Below the pieces are notes generated by a model. The model had not been told where the DNA came from, did no database searches, and worked only from the letters and a program-made list of their open reading frames with translations. The position numbers were made by a program, and so were the translations under genes. Positions 1 to 6,289 of a stretch of 11,780 nucleotides of DNA are shown here, in pieces. The stretch comes from Gemmatimonadaceae bacterium (GTDB lineage Bacteria; Gemmatimonadota; Gemmatimonadetes; Gemmatimonadales; Gemmatimonadaceae): assembly GCA_014378185.1 (NCBI GenBank), contig JACMOE010000579.1:1-11780 (forward strand), in the 5' to 3' direction. How positions within the stretch are numbered: the stretch's first letter is position 1; the number at the start of each line of letters is the position of its first letter.

Positions 1-468
1 CTGTTGCGCGGTGGCGATGACGCACTGCGCCGCGCTGCCGATGCGGGTGCGCACGGCGTGCTCGTCACTGACCTTCCGCTCGGTGCTGATCCCGAACGAG
101 AGGCGTGGCTCGCGGATGGACCGCTCGATTTCATCCGGCTGGTGGCACCCACCACGCCGTCGGAGCGGATGCGCCAGATCGCGCGCACGGGGCAGGGGTT
201 TGTGTACCTCATCAGCCGCCTGGGTGTCACGGGCGAGCAGGCCAGTCTCTCCACCGCGCTGCCCGCTACCGCCGCGCGCCTGCGGGCGGCAACCACGCTG
301 CCGCTCTGCATCGGCTTCGGAATCGCCACGCCTGCCGACGCGCGTGCCGCTGCCGTGCTGGCGGATGGCGTGGTGGTCGGCAGCGCCATCGTGCGTGCCG
401 CCGACGTGAGTGTCGAGGCCGCCGTGGCACTGGCCGAGTCGCTGCGCCGCGGCATCGACGAGACTTGA
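1..468 (+). CDS. trpA: Tryptophan synthase alpha subunit, 3' part
   Basis: This is the C-terminal 155 residues of the TrpA TIM barrel; roughly the first 100 residues lie before the window. TrpA cleaves indole-3-glycerol phosphate to indole and glyceraldehyde 3-phosphate in the cytoplasm and passes indole to TrpB. Visible family landmarks, numbered in this fragment, are the strand VLVTDLPL (20-27), the mobile loop SRLGVTG (72-78), and the phosphate-binding GFGIATPADAR (105-115) and GSAIV (127-131). The catalytic Glu and Asp of the family lie in the missing N-terminal part, so activity cannot be judged here. The frame is open from base 1 and ends in TGA at 466-468. That stop shares its last base with the ATG of the next gene (TGATG), so the chemoreceptor-like gene is probably at the end of the trp transcript and translationally coupled to it. 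Confidence 0.96.
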   Translation: MLRGGDDALRRAADAGAHGVLVTDLPLGADPEREAWLADGPLDFIRLVAPTTPSERMRQIARTGQGFVYLISRLGVTGEQASLSTALPATAARLRAATTLPLCIGFGIATPADARAAAVLADGVVVGSAIVRAADVSVEAAVALAESLRRGIDET

Positions 469-2546
469 TGCACTCCTTCCTCCGTACCTACGCGCGGGCC
501 CTCGGGGGAGTGGGGCTCACGCTGTTGCTCGCCGCCCTCCTCGTGGACCAGCGCTGGCGCGAGCAGCCCATCGCCATCGGCATCCTGGTGCTGTCCGTCA
601 TCTTCCTGCGGTCGCAGCAGATACCGCTCACGAAATACGGCGCGCTGAACCTGCTGTCCATGCCCGCGCTGGCCGGCGCGCTCGTTTCGAGTGCGCCCAC
701 CGCCGCGCTCTCGCTCTGGGTGGGCGTCTGCATGGGCGACGCGCTGTTCATGCGAAAGGGATGGGACATCGCCTTCATCAACGCGGGCCGCGAAGTCATC
801 GCGCTCCTGGCGTCGTTCGGCATCTTTGCATGGGCATCCGTCTCGGTGGGGGCCCAGAGCACCAAGCTGAATGCCGAGACGCTGCCCGTGCTGGCGCTGC
901 TCGTGTTCACCTATTTCCTCACCAGCCGACTGCTGGTCTACTTCACGCTGCTGCTGCGCGACAAGCTGCTGGACGAGGAAAAGTCCCTCATCCTGCGGTA
1001 CGAGGTCATCGCATTCGGTGCGGGCAGCATCGCGGTGGCCATCATCCTGCTGGCCATCGGCAATCTCAGCCCGGTGGGCTGGGCCCTCGTGGGCGTGGTA
1101 CTGGGCGGAGCCGGGTTGCTGGTCAAGCGCATCCTCGAGGAATCCATCGCGGCGGAGGAACTCAACAAGATCCTCGCCATGGAGCAGATCGTCTCGTCCA
1201 ATGGCGACATCGCAGACGCCTTCCGGCGCATCGAGCTGCTGGCGCATCGCCTGGTGGACTGGCAGGAGTTTCGCATCGGCCGGTACGAGCACGACAAGGT
1301 GATGCATGTGTGGCGCGGCACCGAGGGCTACCTCAATCCGGCCAGCGAGCCCGATACCAACCTCGCGGTGCTCCGGGCGGAAAGCATTCGCACGGGGCAG
1401 GCGGTGAAAGTGGATGACGTACTGCGCGACGAGCGCGTGACCCCGGGCCGCTCGCGCGCGCGGAGCCTCATCGTGCTGCCGCTCCGGTTCGGCGACCAGA
1501 CCGTGGGGCTGCTCGAGCTGGTGCACTACAAGCCCGACGCCTATTCCGACAAGGAAGTGGCGCTCATGAAGCGCTTCGCGTCGCAGCTCGCCACCACGCT
1601 CCACATCTACGACCTGCGCCGGCCACTGCTCGAGTCCATGACGCGCGTGAGCAGTCAACTCGAGACGCTCACCGCATCGGCGCGCGCGCTGCGGGGCGGA
1701 GGCGAGTCGGTGGCGCGAACGATCGCCGAGATCAGCCGCGGCCTGGCGGAGGAAGGGCAGCAGCTGGACCTGTCCATTGGCGTGACGAACGCGCTGCACG
1801 CCGCGACACAGGGCGTGGTACGGGACGGCAGCGAGGCCGCCGAGGCGAGCCAGCGCGCCACAGAAATCGCCACCGAGCATCGCCATACCATTGCCACCGC
1901 CATCGAGCGCCTCATCGGCGCCAAGGCGTTCGTTGGTGAGAGTGGGTCGCAGATCGCCGGCCTCGCTGGCAGCGTGCGGCGCATCACGGAATTCATCGCC
2001 GTCATTCGCGAACTCGCTGACCAGACCAACCTGCTGGCGCTCAATGCGGCCATCGAGGCCGCACGCGCGGGCGCGCAGGGCAAGGGCTTCGCCGTCGTGG
2101 CCGATGAGGTGCGCAAGCTTGCGGAGCAGAGTGCCCATGCCTCCGACGAGGCGGGGGAAATTGTCGGCGCGTTCGAGGAACAGATGCGGCGCGTCGCATT
2201 CCAGATGTCGCGAGGCGAGACCATCGTGCAGGACGTGGGCACCCTGTCCGAGCAGGCGCGTCAGGCCCTCGACCTCATCGTGGAGGCCACCGAGAGCGCC
2301 GCGACCGGCGCACAGCGCATTGCCCTCACGTCCCGGGAACAGGAGCTGGAGTTCGCGAAGCTCAGTGACGGCGTCAAGCGCATTGCCAGTATCTCGAGCC
2401 GCAATCGCGACGGGGCGGAGCAGGTCACGCGGAGTGCGCGTGATCAGGCGTCTGCGCTGCGGGAGCTGGAGGGCGCCACGCAGGAGTTGCGCAACGTGGC
2501 GACGAACCTCGGCGAGCTCACGCGACGCATCACCAACGTCGCCTGA
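468..2546 (+). CDS. Methyl-accepting chemotaxis-type receptor with multi-TM input domain and GAF domain
   Basis: A 692-residue membrane receptor. Residues about 14-220 form six to seven hydrophobic segments (near 14-26, 35-48, 63-90, 105-127, 139-164, 178-198 and 203-220) with no large periplasmic loop. A helix (221-250) leads into a GAF-like domain (about 250-385), then a long coiled coil with the MCP hairpin tip: D518-QTNLLALNAAIEAARAG, then GKGFAVVADEVRKLAEQS to residue 555. This tip binds CheA and CheW in the family. No HAMP domain and no C-terminal CheR-tethering pentapeptide is visible. Residues 621-630 (TSREQELEFA) come close to the methylation-site consensus. The region around 56-112 (KYG, then GD and FINAGRE) recalls membrane input domains found on HD-GYP proteins; this is a resemblance by eye. 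The start at 468 fits the TGATG overlap with trpA and gives a short polar N-terminus before the first TM. The signal sensed is unknown. No che genes are in the window. Confidence 0.9.
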   Translation: MHSFLRTYARALGGVGLTLLLAALLVDQRWREQPIAIGILVLSVIFLRSQQIPLTKYGALNLLSMPALAGALVSSAPTAALSLWVGVCMGDALFMRKGWDIAFINAGREVIALLASFGIFAWASVSVGAQSTKLNAETLPVLALLVFTYFLTSRLLVYFTLLLRDKLLDEEKSLILRYEVIAFGAGSIAVAIILLAIGNLSPVGWALVGVVLGGAGLLVKRILEESIAAEELNKILAMEQIVSSNGDIADAFRRIELLAHRLVDWQEFRIGRYEHDKVMHVWRGTEGYLNPASEPDTNLAVLRAESIRTGQAVKVDDVLRDERVTPGRSRARSLIVLPLRFGDQTVGLLELVHYKPDAYSDKEVALMKRFASQLATTLHIYDLRRPLLESMTRVSSQLETLTASARALRGGGESVARTIAEISRGLAEEGQQLDLSIGVTNALHAATQGVVRDGSEAAEASQRATEIATEHRHTIATAIERLIGAKAFVGESGSQIAGLAGSVRRITEFIAVIRELADQTNLLALNAAIEAARAGAQGKGFAVVADEVRKLAEQSAHASDEAGEIVGAFEEQMRRVAFQMSRGETIVQDVGTLSEQARQALDLIVEATESAATGAQRIALTSREQELEFAKLSDGVKRIASISSRNRDGAEQVTRSARDQASALRELEGATQELRNVATNLGELTRRITNVA

Positions 2547-2547
2547 A

Positions 2548-2583
2548 TTGACCCGCTCGCGCGGGTCGGATACGTTGCGCCAC
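2548..2583 (+). promoter_or_regulatory. Candidate promoter for folB, leaderless arrangement
   Basis: TTGACC (2548-2553) and TACGTT (2571-2576) are spaced by 17 bp and resemble the -35 and -10 boxes of a housekeeping sigma promoter. Only 7 bases (2577-2583) separate the -10-like box from the GTG at 2584, so transcription would begin at or next to the start codon. No Shine-Dalgarno sequence precedes that GTG. The same geometry occurs before the minus-strand operon at 6254-6289. This is prediction from sequence only; read-through from the upstream gene is also possible. Confidence 0.4.
2550..2567. other. Perfect 7-bp inverted repeat between MCP-type gene and folB
   Basis: GACCCGC (2550-2556) and GCGGGTC (2561-2567) pair perfectly around a TCGC loop, 4 bases after the receptor stop codon. 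No run of T follows, so it is not a standard intrinsic terminator. It fills most of the spacer of the candidate folB promoter, so it could be an operator, an RNA hairpin slowing read-through, or a chance dyad in GC-rich DNA. Confidence 0.45.
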
Positions 2584-2943
2584 GTGCCCATTCATTCCAA
2601 CCATCAGGTCGAGATCGCGCTGGCCGGCATGCGCTTCCACGTGTGCGTCGGCGTGTTGCCGCACGAACGGGAACTGCCGCAGCCGCTCGAGGTGGACCTC
2701 ACCGTCCGCTGGCAGTCGGCCGGCGCGGACGTGCTCGATTACCGCGACCTCTACGCCGCCGCGAGCGACACGATCGCCACCGGACCCCTCCTGCACATCG
2801 AGGCAGTCGCGGAGTCGCTTGCAGCGCGCGTGCTTGCGATGGACGGAGTGTCCTGGTGCCGCGTGGTGGTACGCAAGCCGCACGTGATGCTCGCCGGCCC
2901 ACTGCTCCATGCGCATGTGGCCGTGGAACGCACGCGTGACTGA
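2584..2943 (+). CDS. folB: Dihydroneopterin aldolase
   Basis: FolB converts 7,8-dihydroneopterin to 6-hydroxymethyl-7,8-dihydropterin and glycolaldehyde in folate synthesis. The 119-residue protein has the usual length and landmarks: the VEIALAGMRFHVCVGVLPHERE opening (9-30) with the pocket Glu at 28 or 30, LDYRDL (51-56, pocket Tyr53), HIEAVAESLA (71-80, pterin-anchoring Glu73) and VVVRKPHV (94-101, catalytic Lys98). The start is not certain. GTG at 2584 keeps the complete first strand and has a -10-like box 7 bases upstream; TTG at 2575 would add three residues; the first in-frame ATG at 2629 would cut into the conserved first strand. The 3' end overlaps folK by 8 bp, so the product is made next to the enzyme that uses it. 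Confidence 0.93.
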   Translation: MPIHSNHQVEIALAGMRFHVCVGVLPHERELPQPLEVDLTVRWQSAGADVLDYRDLYAAASDTIATGPLLHIEAVAESLAARVLAMDGVSWCRVVVRKPHVMLAGPLLHAHVAVERTRD

Positions 2944-3358
2944 AATCGCGTGCGTGGCGCTGGGTGGCAACCTCGGCGATCGCCTGGCATTCCTTGCCGC
3001 CGCCCGCACGGCGCTCACCCTGCTGCCCGGCGTGCGGCTCATTGCCGCCTCGCGTGTGGAGGAAACCGCACCGCTCGGGTCGTCTCGTCAGGCTCCGTAC
3101 CTCAACCAGATGGTCGCCCTCGCCACCTCGCTGTCGCCGGACGCGCTGCTCGTGCGCCTTCAGGCCATCGAACAGCGCCTCGGACGCGTACGCGCCATTC
3201 ACTGGGGCTCTCGCACCATTGATCTCGACATCGTGCGATTCGGCTCGCGGCGCATGTCGAACCCGTGGCTCACCGTGCCGCATCCCGGATTGGCGGATCG
3301 CGATTTCTGGCAGCGCGAGTTGGCCGAGCTGCAGCCCTTGATCGCCGCCGCGTCATGA
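2936..3358 (+). CDS. folK: 2-amino-4-hydroxy-6-hydroxymethyldihydropteridine pyrophosphokinase (HPPK)
   Basis: HPPK transfers pyrophosphate from ATP to 6-hydroxymethyl-7,8-dihydropterin, the step after FolB. The 140-residue protein shows ALGGNLGDR (8-16), the pterin-pocket region ETAPLGSSRQAPYLNQMVAL (43-62), LGRVR (82-86), the signature HWGSRTIDLDIV (89-100) with Mg-binding Asp96 and Asp98, and VPHPGLADRDF (114-124). The GTG start at 2936 gives the standard short N-terminus (VTEIACVALG) and has GGAA about 8 bases upstream. The upstream ATG at 2909 would add nine non-conserved residues encoded inside folB. It overlaps folB by 8 bp and ends in an ATGA overlap with yqeK. folP, commonly nearby, is not in the window. 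Confidence 0.95.
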   Translation: MTEIACVALGGNLGDRLAFLAAARTALTLLPGVRLIAASRVEETAPLGSSRQAPYLNQMVALATSLSPDALLVRLQAIEQRLGRVRAIHWGSRTIDLDIVRFGSRRMSNPWLTVPHPGLADRDFWQRELAELQPLIAAAS

Positions 3359-3897
3359 GTGCCGCCGTCGTCCTGCCGACGTGGGCGTCCGTGACGGACA
3401 AGCGCCGCGCGCACATCGAGCGGGTCACTGCGCTGCTCGATGCATGGGCATCCGAGCTGGGGCTCGGCAAGCAGGAGGCGAGGGCGTGGCACGACGCCGG
3501 CCGCCTGCACGACGCGCTGCGTGATGCGCCGGAAGACGTGTTGCGCGGTCTCGCCTGTGACGTGCCCGGGTACGCACTGGAGATGCTCCACGGCCCGGCA
3601 GCTGCGGAACGGCTGCACGCGGACGGCGAGACCCGCACCGAACTGCTCGACGCCATACGCCACCACACCGTGGGATCGCGCGCGTGGGGCCGGTTGGGAC
3701 GCGCACTCTACATGGCCGACTACCTGGAACCCGGCCGCAAGTTCTCGCGTGCTGACCGCGGCTATCTCGCCTCGCAGGTGCCGAGTGACTTTGATGGCAC
3801 GTTTCGGCAGGTGCTCCGCGCGCGGCTCGAGTGGTCGCTGCGCGAGGGCATGCGGCTGTACCCGGAAGCCGTGCAGCTCTGGAACGACGTCCGATGA
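3355..3897 (+). CDS. yqeK: YqeK-like HD-domain phosphohydrolase (probable symmetrical Ap4A hydrolase)
   Basis: A 180-residue HD-superfamily protein. Metal-binding signatures are in family order: KRRAHIERV (16-24, His20), AGRLHD (48-53, the HD pair His52-Asp53), LHGPAAAERL (78-87, His79), AIRHHTVG (100-107) and ALYMADYLEPGRKF (117-130, Asp122). The ADYLEPGR segment is typical of YqeK. Characterised YqeK proteins split diadenosine tetraphosphate symmetrically to ADP; activity here is inferred from family. The ATG at 3355 lies in an ATGA overlap with folK and another ATGA links it to the next gene, so all three are likely one transcript. In many genomes yqeK follows nadD and precedes rsfS; neither is here, although the LytR_C partner is kept. 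Confidence 0.88.
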   Translation: MSAAVVLPTWASVTDKRRAHIERVTALLDAWASELGLGKQEARAWHDAGRLHDALRDAPEDVLRGLACDVPGYALEMLHGPAAAERLHADGETRTELLDAIRHHTVGSRAWGRLGRALYMADYLEPGRKFSRADRGYLASQVPSDFDGTFRQVLRARLEWSLREGMRLYPEAVQLWNDVR

Positions 3898-4343
3898 TGC
3901 GTGGACGGATCGCGCTGGCCGCACTGCTTGCCGGCCTCGTGCTGTTCGGCGCCGCCTACGCGACGAACGCGCGACGGCACGGCGGTGAGGATGCCAATGG
4001 CGTGACCGAGCGTGCGCCGGACAAGTCCGCGATGGCGCCGCCGGGCATGCGCGTTCGCGTCCAGGTCATCAACACCACGCGCACCCGCGGGCTTGCCACG
4101 CGCGCCACGCGCCTGCTGCGCGACCGCGGCTTCGACGTGGTGGAAGTGGCCACCGGCGGACCCCTTCGCGATACGTCACTGGTGCTCGACCGTTCGGGGA
4201 ATCCGGCATGGGCTGCAACGGTCGCGCGCATTCTCGGCCCCGCCGCGCGCAGCGAGAGCCGGCCCGACAGCTCACACTACCTCGACGTCACCGTGCTGCT
4301 CGGCAGCGCGTGGCGGCCGCCGGCCCAGCCGCTCGACCCGTAA
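3894..4343 (+). CDS. Membrane-anchored or secreted standalone LytR_C-domain protein
   Basis: A 149-residue protein. Residues 6-23 form one hydrophobic segment preceded by basic Arg3 and Arg5, and AYA at 21-23 could be a signal peptidase site, so it is either exported or anchored by its N-terminus. After a polar linker (24-51), residues 52-138 fit the LytR C-terminal domain: VRVQVINTTRTRGLATRATRLLRDRGFDVV-type pattern (54-83), a TSLVLDRSG strand (94-102) and the closing DVTVLLG (131-137). The catalytic LCP domain that usually precedes LytR_C is absent, so this is not a cell-wall ligase by itself. Function of the isolated domain is not established. ATG at 3894 makes an ATGA overlap with yqeK; a second ATG follows at once at 3897. 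The last 72 bp are overlapped on the other strand by rlmN. TAA stop. Confidence 0.8.
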   Translation: MMRGRIALAALLAGLVLFGAAYATNARRHGGEDANGVTERAPDKSAMAPPGMRVRVQVINTTRTRGLATRATRLLRDRGFDVVEVATGGPLRDTSLVLDRSGNPAWAATVARILGPAARSESRPDSSHYLDVTVLLGSAWRPPAQPLDP

Positions 4344-5354
4344 CTGGCCGCACGCCGCGGCGATGTCCATGCCTCGGCTCTTCCGCACCGCGACTTCCAC
4401 GTCGCGATCGCGGAGCAGGCGCGCGAAGCGGGAAATCTCGTTGCCCGAGGTGGGCACGAAGCCCTGCGAGCCGCCCGGATGCAACGGAATCAGGTTCACG
4501 AACGCCCGGCACTCGCGCGCGAGTGCGGCCAGCTCCCGCGCCTGCTCGATGCCGTCATTCACGCCGCCCAGCATGACGTACTCGAACGTGACGCGGCGAT
4601 CGAACACCTTGGCCGCCTCGAGTACCTCCTTCAGCGGAAACTTGGTGTTGATCGGCATCAGTTGCTGACGCAGTTCGTCCCACGGCGCATGAATGGAGAT
4701 GGCCAGCCGAAACTGTTCCGGGCGCTTTCCAAGTGCCACGATGCCCGGCAGCACGCCCACTGTGGAAATAGTGATGTGCCGAGCGCCGATGCCCAACGCG
4801 CGCGGATCGTTCAGCAACGTGAGCGTGGGATCCACGGCCTTCCAGTTCATCATGGGCTCGCCCATGCCCATGAAGACGATGTTCGTCACTTCGATGGGCG
4901 GATCGAGCAATCGCACCTCGCGCACCTGCCCGGCGATTTCGTACACCTCGAGATTTCGCGAGAAGCCCATGGCGCCCGTGGCGCAGAAGGCGCACCGGAG
5001 CGCACAACCGGCCTGCGACGAGATGCAGAGCGTGACACGATTCCCGTCCGGGATCGACACCGTCTCGATGGCCTCGCCGTCGTGCAGCCGGAACAGGAAT
5101 TTCTCAGTGCCATCCGTGGACGTCTGTCGCTCCGTGAGCTCCAGCCGCGGCAACACGAACCGTTCGTGCAGCGCGCTCCGAAGCGCCACGGGCAGCTCCG
5201 TCATGTCGTCGAACGACGCAGCGGGAACTTCCCACAGCCGGCGCAGCACCTGACCCACGCGGTAGGACGGCTGGCCCAGCTCCGACATGGCGCCCGAGAG
5301 CGTGGTCTCCGCGTCGGATGGAGTGAGGTTGAGGAGGTTCACGCGCTGCGTCAT
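4272..5354 (-). CDS. rlmN: Dual-specificity 23S rRNA (A2503)/tRNA (A37) C2-methyltransferase, radical SAM
   Basis: RlmN uses radical SAM chemistry to methylate C2 of A2503 in 23S rRNA and A37 in some tRNAs. The 360-residue protein has the N-terminal helical part (1-90), the [4Fe-4S] motif C117-ALR-C121-AF-C124, the upstream Cys110 in VTLCISSQ, GMGEP (163-167), the SAM-site strand ITISTVG (194-200), ISIHAP (219-224), and the conserved C-terminal Cys335 in AACGQL, which carries the intermediate methyl group in the E. coli enzyme. All key Cys are present. The ATG at 5354 forms an ATGA overlap with the stop of the upstream gene and matches the usual MxxxxNLLNL-type start. After GQL the protein has about 22 poorly conserved residues that lie antisense to the LytR_C gene. 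No terminator is visible between the converging genes. Confidence 0.96.
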   Translation of the reverse strand: MTQRVNLLNLTPSDAETTLSGAMSELGQPSYRVGQVLRRLWEVPAASFDDMTELPVALRSALHERFVLPRLELTERQTSTDGTEKFLFRLHDGEAIETVSIPDGNRVTLCISSQAGCALRCAFCATGAMGFSRNLEVYEIAGQVREVRLLDPPIEVTNIVFMGMGEPMMNWKAVDPTLTLLNDPRALGIGARHITISTVGVLPGIVALGKRPEQFRLAISIHAPWDELRQQLMPINTKFPLKEVLEAAKVFDRRVTFEYVMLGGVNDGIEQARELAALARECRAFVNLIPLHPGGSQGFVPTSGNEISRFARLLRDRDVEVAVRKSRGMDIAAACGQLRVERLGRRPPRAAEQHGDVEVV

Positions 5355-6253
5355 TGTGTCGGTAGCTTCGGGATGACAGTTCTGAGGACGAACTGGTACG
5401 ATGCGCCCAGTCCGGCAGTGCCGTCCTCCCGCGCCACGCCCACCAGGTAGTGCGCGTAGTGGATGCCCACGCCGAGGCGAACTCGCGTGGTGGAAGATCC
5501 GAACGCTGTCTGTCGCGCGACGCCACCCCGGAAATCCAACAGGCTGGCGTGACCGGCAGCATAGATGTAGCGCTCGCTGCCACCTCCCTCGTCCTGTTGC
5601 CACGAGATCCCGAGCCGCGCGTCGCCCGCGGCCCGTGGAAGATAACCCTCCACGGCGCCCAGACCGCTCGCTCGCTCGAGCTGACGGGAGGGCGAGAGGA
5701 GGAAGCTCGACACTCCGGCACGCAGCGGCAGGCCCAGCGGGCGATCCACCACACCGCCCACGTCGAAGGAGGTGGCGTGCCCGGAAATGCGATCGACCGT
5801 GCCTGTTCGACGCCGGATCGCGACACCGAATGACGAGAATCCGTGCACCGCGGCCAGCATTCCGGAAACGACGGCCGACTTGAAGGGAATGGCGTCCCCG
5901 ATGGATTGGGGATCCGTGTCGGTGCGCAGGAGGTCGCTGACGCTCGCCGACGCAACGGACAAACCGGCAGTCAACCCGGGGCGGACCGCATATGCCAGCG
6001 TTCCCAATTGCATCGACACGCCCTGCTCGATGTCCGAGGTGAGGGCGGACACGCTGGCGAGCAGGCGGTCGCCGTCCCGAAGTGCGAGCGTTGCCGGATT
6101 CCAGAAACCCCCGCCCACCGCGGAGGCAAGCGCCGGCGCTTCGGCCATGGTGCCCAGCGGAAAGTCGTACAGCTGGCGTCCGGGGACCTGCTGCGCCTTC
6201 AGCGGGCTCAGCGCTGCGGCGGCCGCAACTGCGGCGAACATGATGCGGCACAT
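5351..6253 (-). CDS. Predicted outer-membrane beta-barrel-like protein of unknown function
   Basis: A 300-residue protein (if started at 6253) with a clear signal peptide: MCRIM, hydrophobic 6-15, and a likely cut after SPLKA (20) before QQ. The mature part is rich in short alternating strands with Gly and aromatic residues. FWNPATLALRDGD (50-62) resembles the NPA segment near the N-terminus of PorV/FadL-like barrels, and the last strand (LGASYQFVLRTVI) is amphipathic, as in outer-membrane barrels. I cannot name a family. Three starts are possible: 6280, 6253 and 6241. I chose 6253 because a promoter-like -35/-10 pair ends 7 bases before it, and transcription from there would exclude 6280. 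None has a convincing Shine-Dalgarno. Its stop overlaps the rlmN start (ATGA), so it leads the operon. Confidence 0.7.
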   Translation of the reverse strand: MCRIMFAAVAAAAALSPLKAQQVPGRQLYDFPLGTMAEAPALASAVGGGFWNPATLALRDGDRLLASVSALTSDIEQGVSMQLGTLAYAVRPGLTAGLSVASASVSDLLRTDTDPQSIGDAIPFKSAVVSGMLAAVHGFSSFGVAIRRRTGTVDRISGHATSFDVGGVVDRPLGLPLRAGVSSFLLSPSRQLERASGLGAVEGYLPRAAGDARLGISWQQDEGGGSERYIYAAGHASLLDFRGGVARQTAFGSSTTRVRLGVGIHYAHYLVGVAREDGTAGLGASYQFVLRTVIPKLPTQ

Positions 6254-6289
6254 GGGGTTGAGCTTACCCGGAGACGACATGCAAAGCAA
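6254..6289 (-). promoter_or_regulatory. Candidate promoter of the minus-strand barrel-protein/rlmN operon, leaderless arrangement
   Basis: On the minus strand TTGCTT (6289-6284) and TAAGCT (6266-6261) are separated by 17 bp, and 7 bases (6260-6254) lie between TAAGCT and the ATG at 6253. Both spacings equal those before folB. It would produce an mRNA with no, or almost no, 5' leader. The match to consensus is moderate (TTG of the -35 box; TA and final T of the -10 box), and no experiment supports it. Confidence 0.4.

Noticed and set aside
105..467. N-terminal extension of the chemoreceptor frame open back to position 105.
   Set aside because: It is the out-of-frame reading of trpA, Arg/His/Ala-rich, with no domain; the TGATG start at 468 is the natural one.
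1655..2242. Minus-strand open frame opposite the MCP signalling domain.
   Set aside because: Ser/Ala/Arg-rich mirror of the heptad-repeat coding sequence; no independent evidence.
2550..2567. Intrinsic terminator after the chemoreceptor gene.
   Set aside because: The stem is perfect but no T-run follows on either strand, so it was listed only as an inverted repeat.
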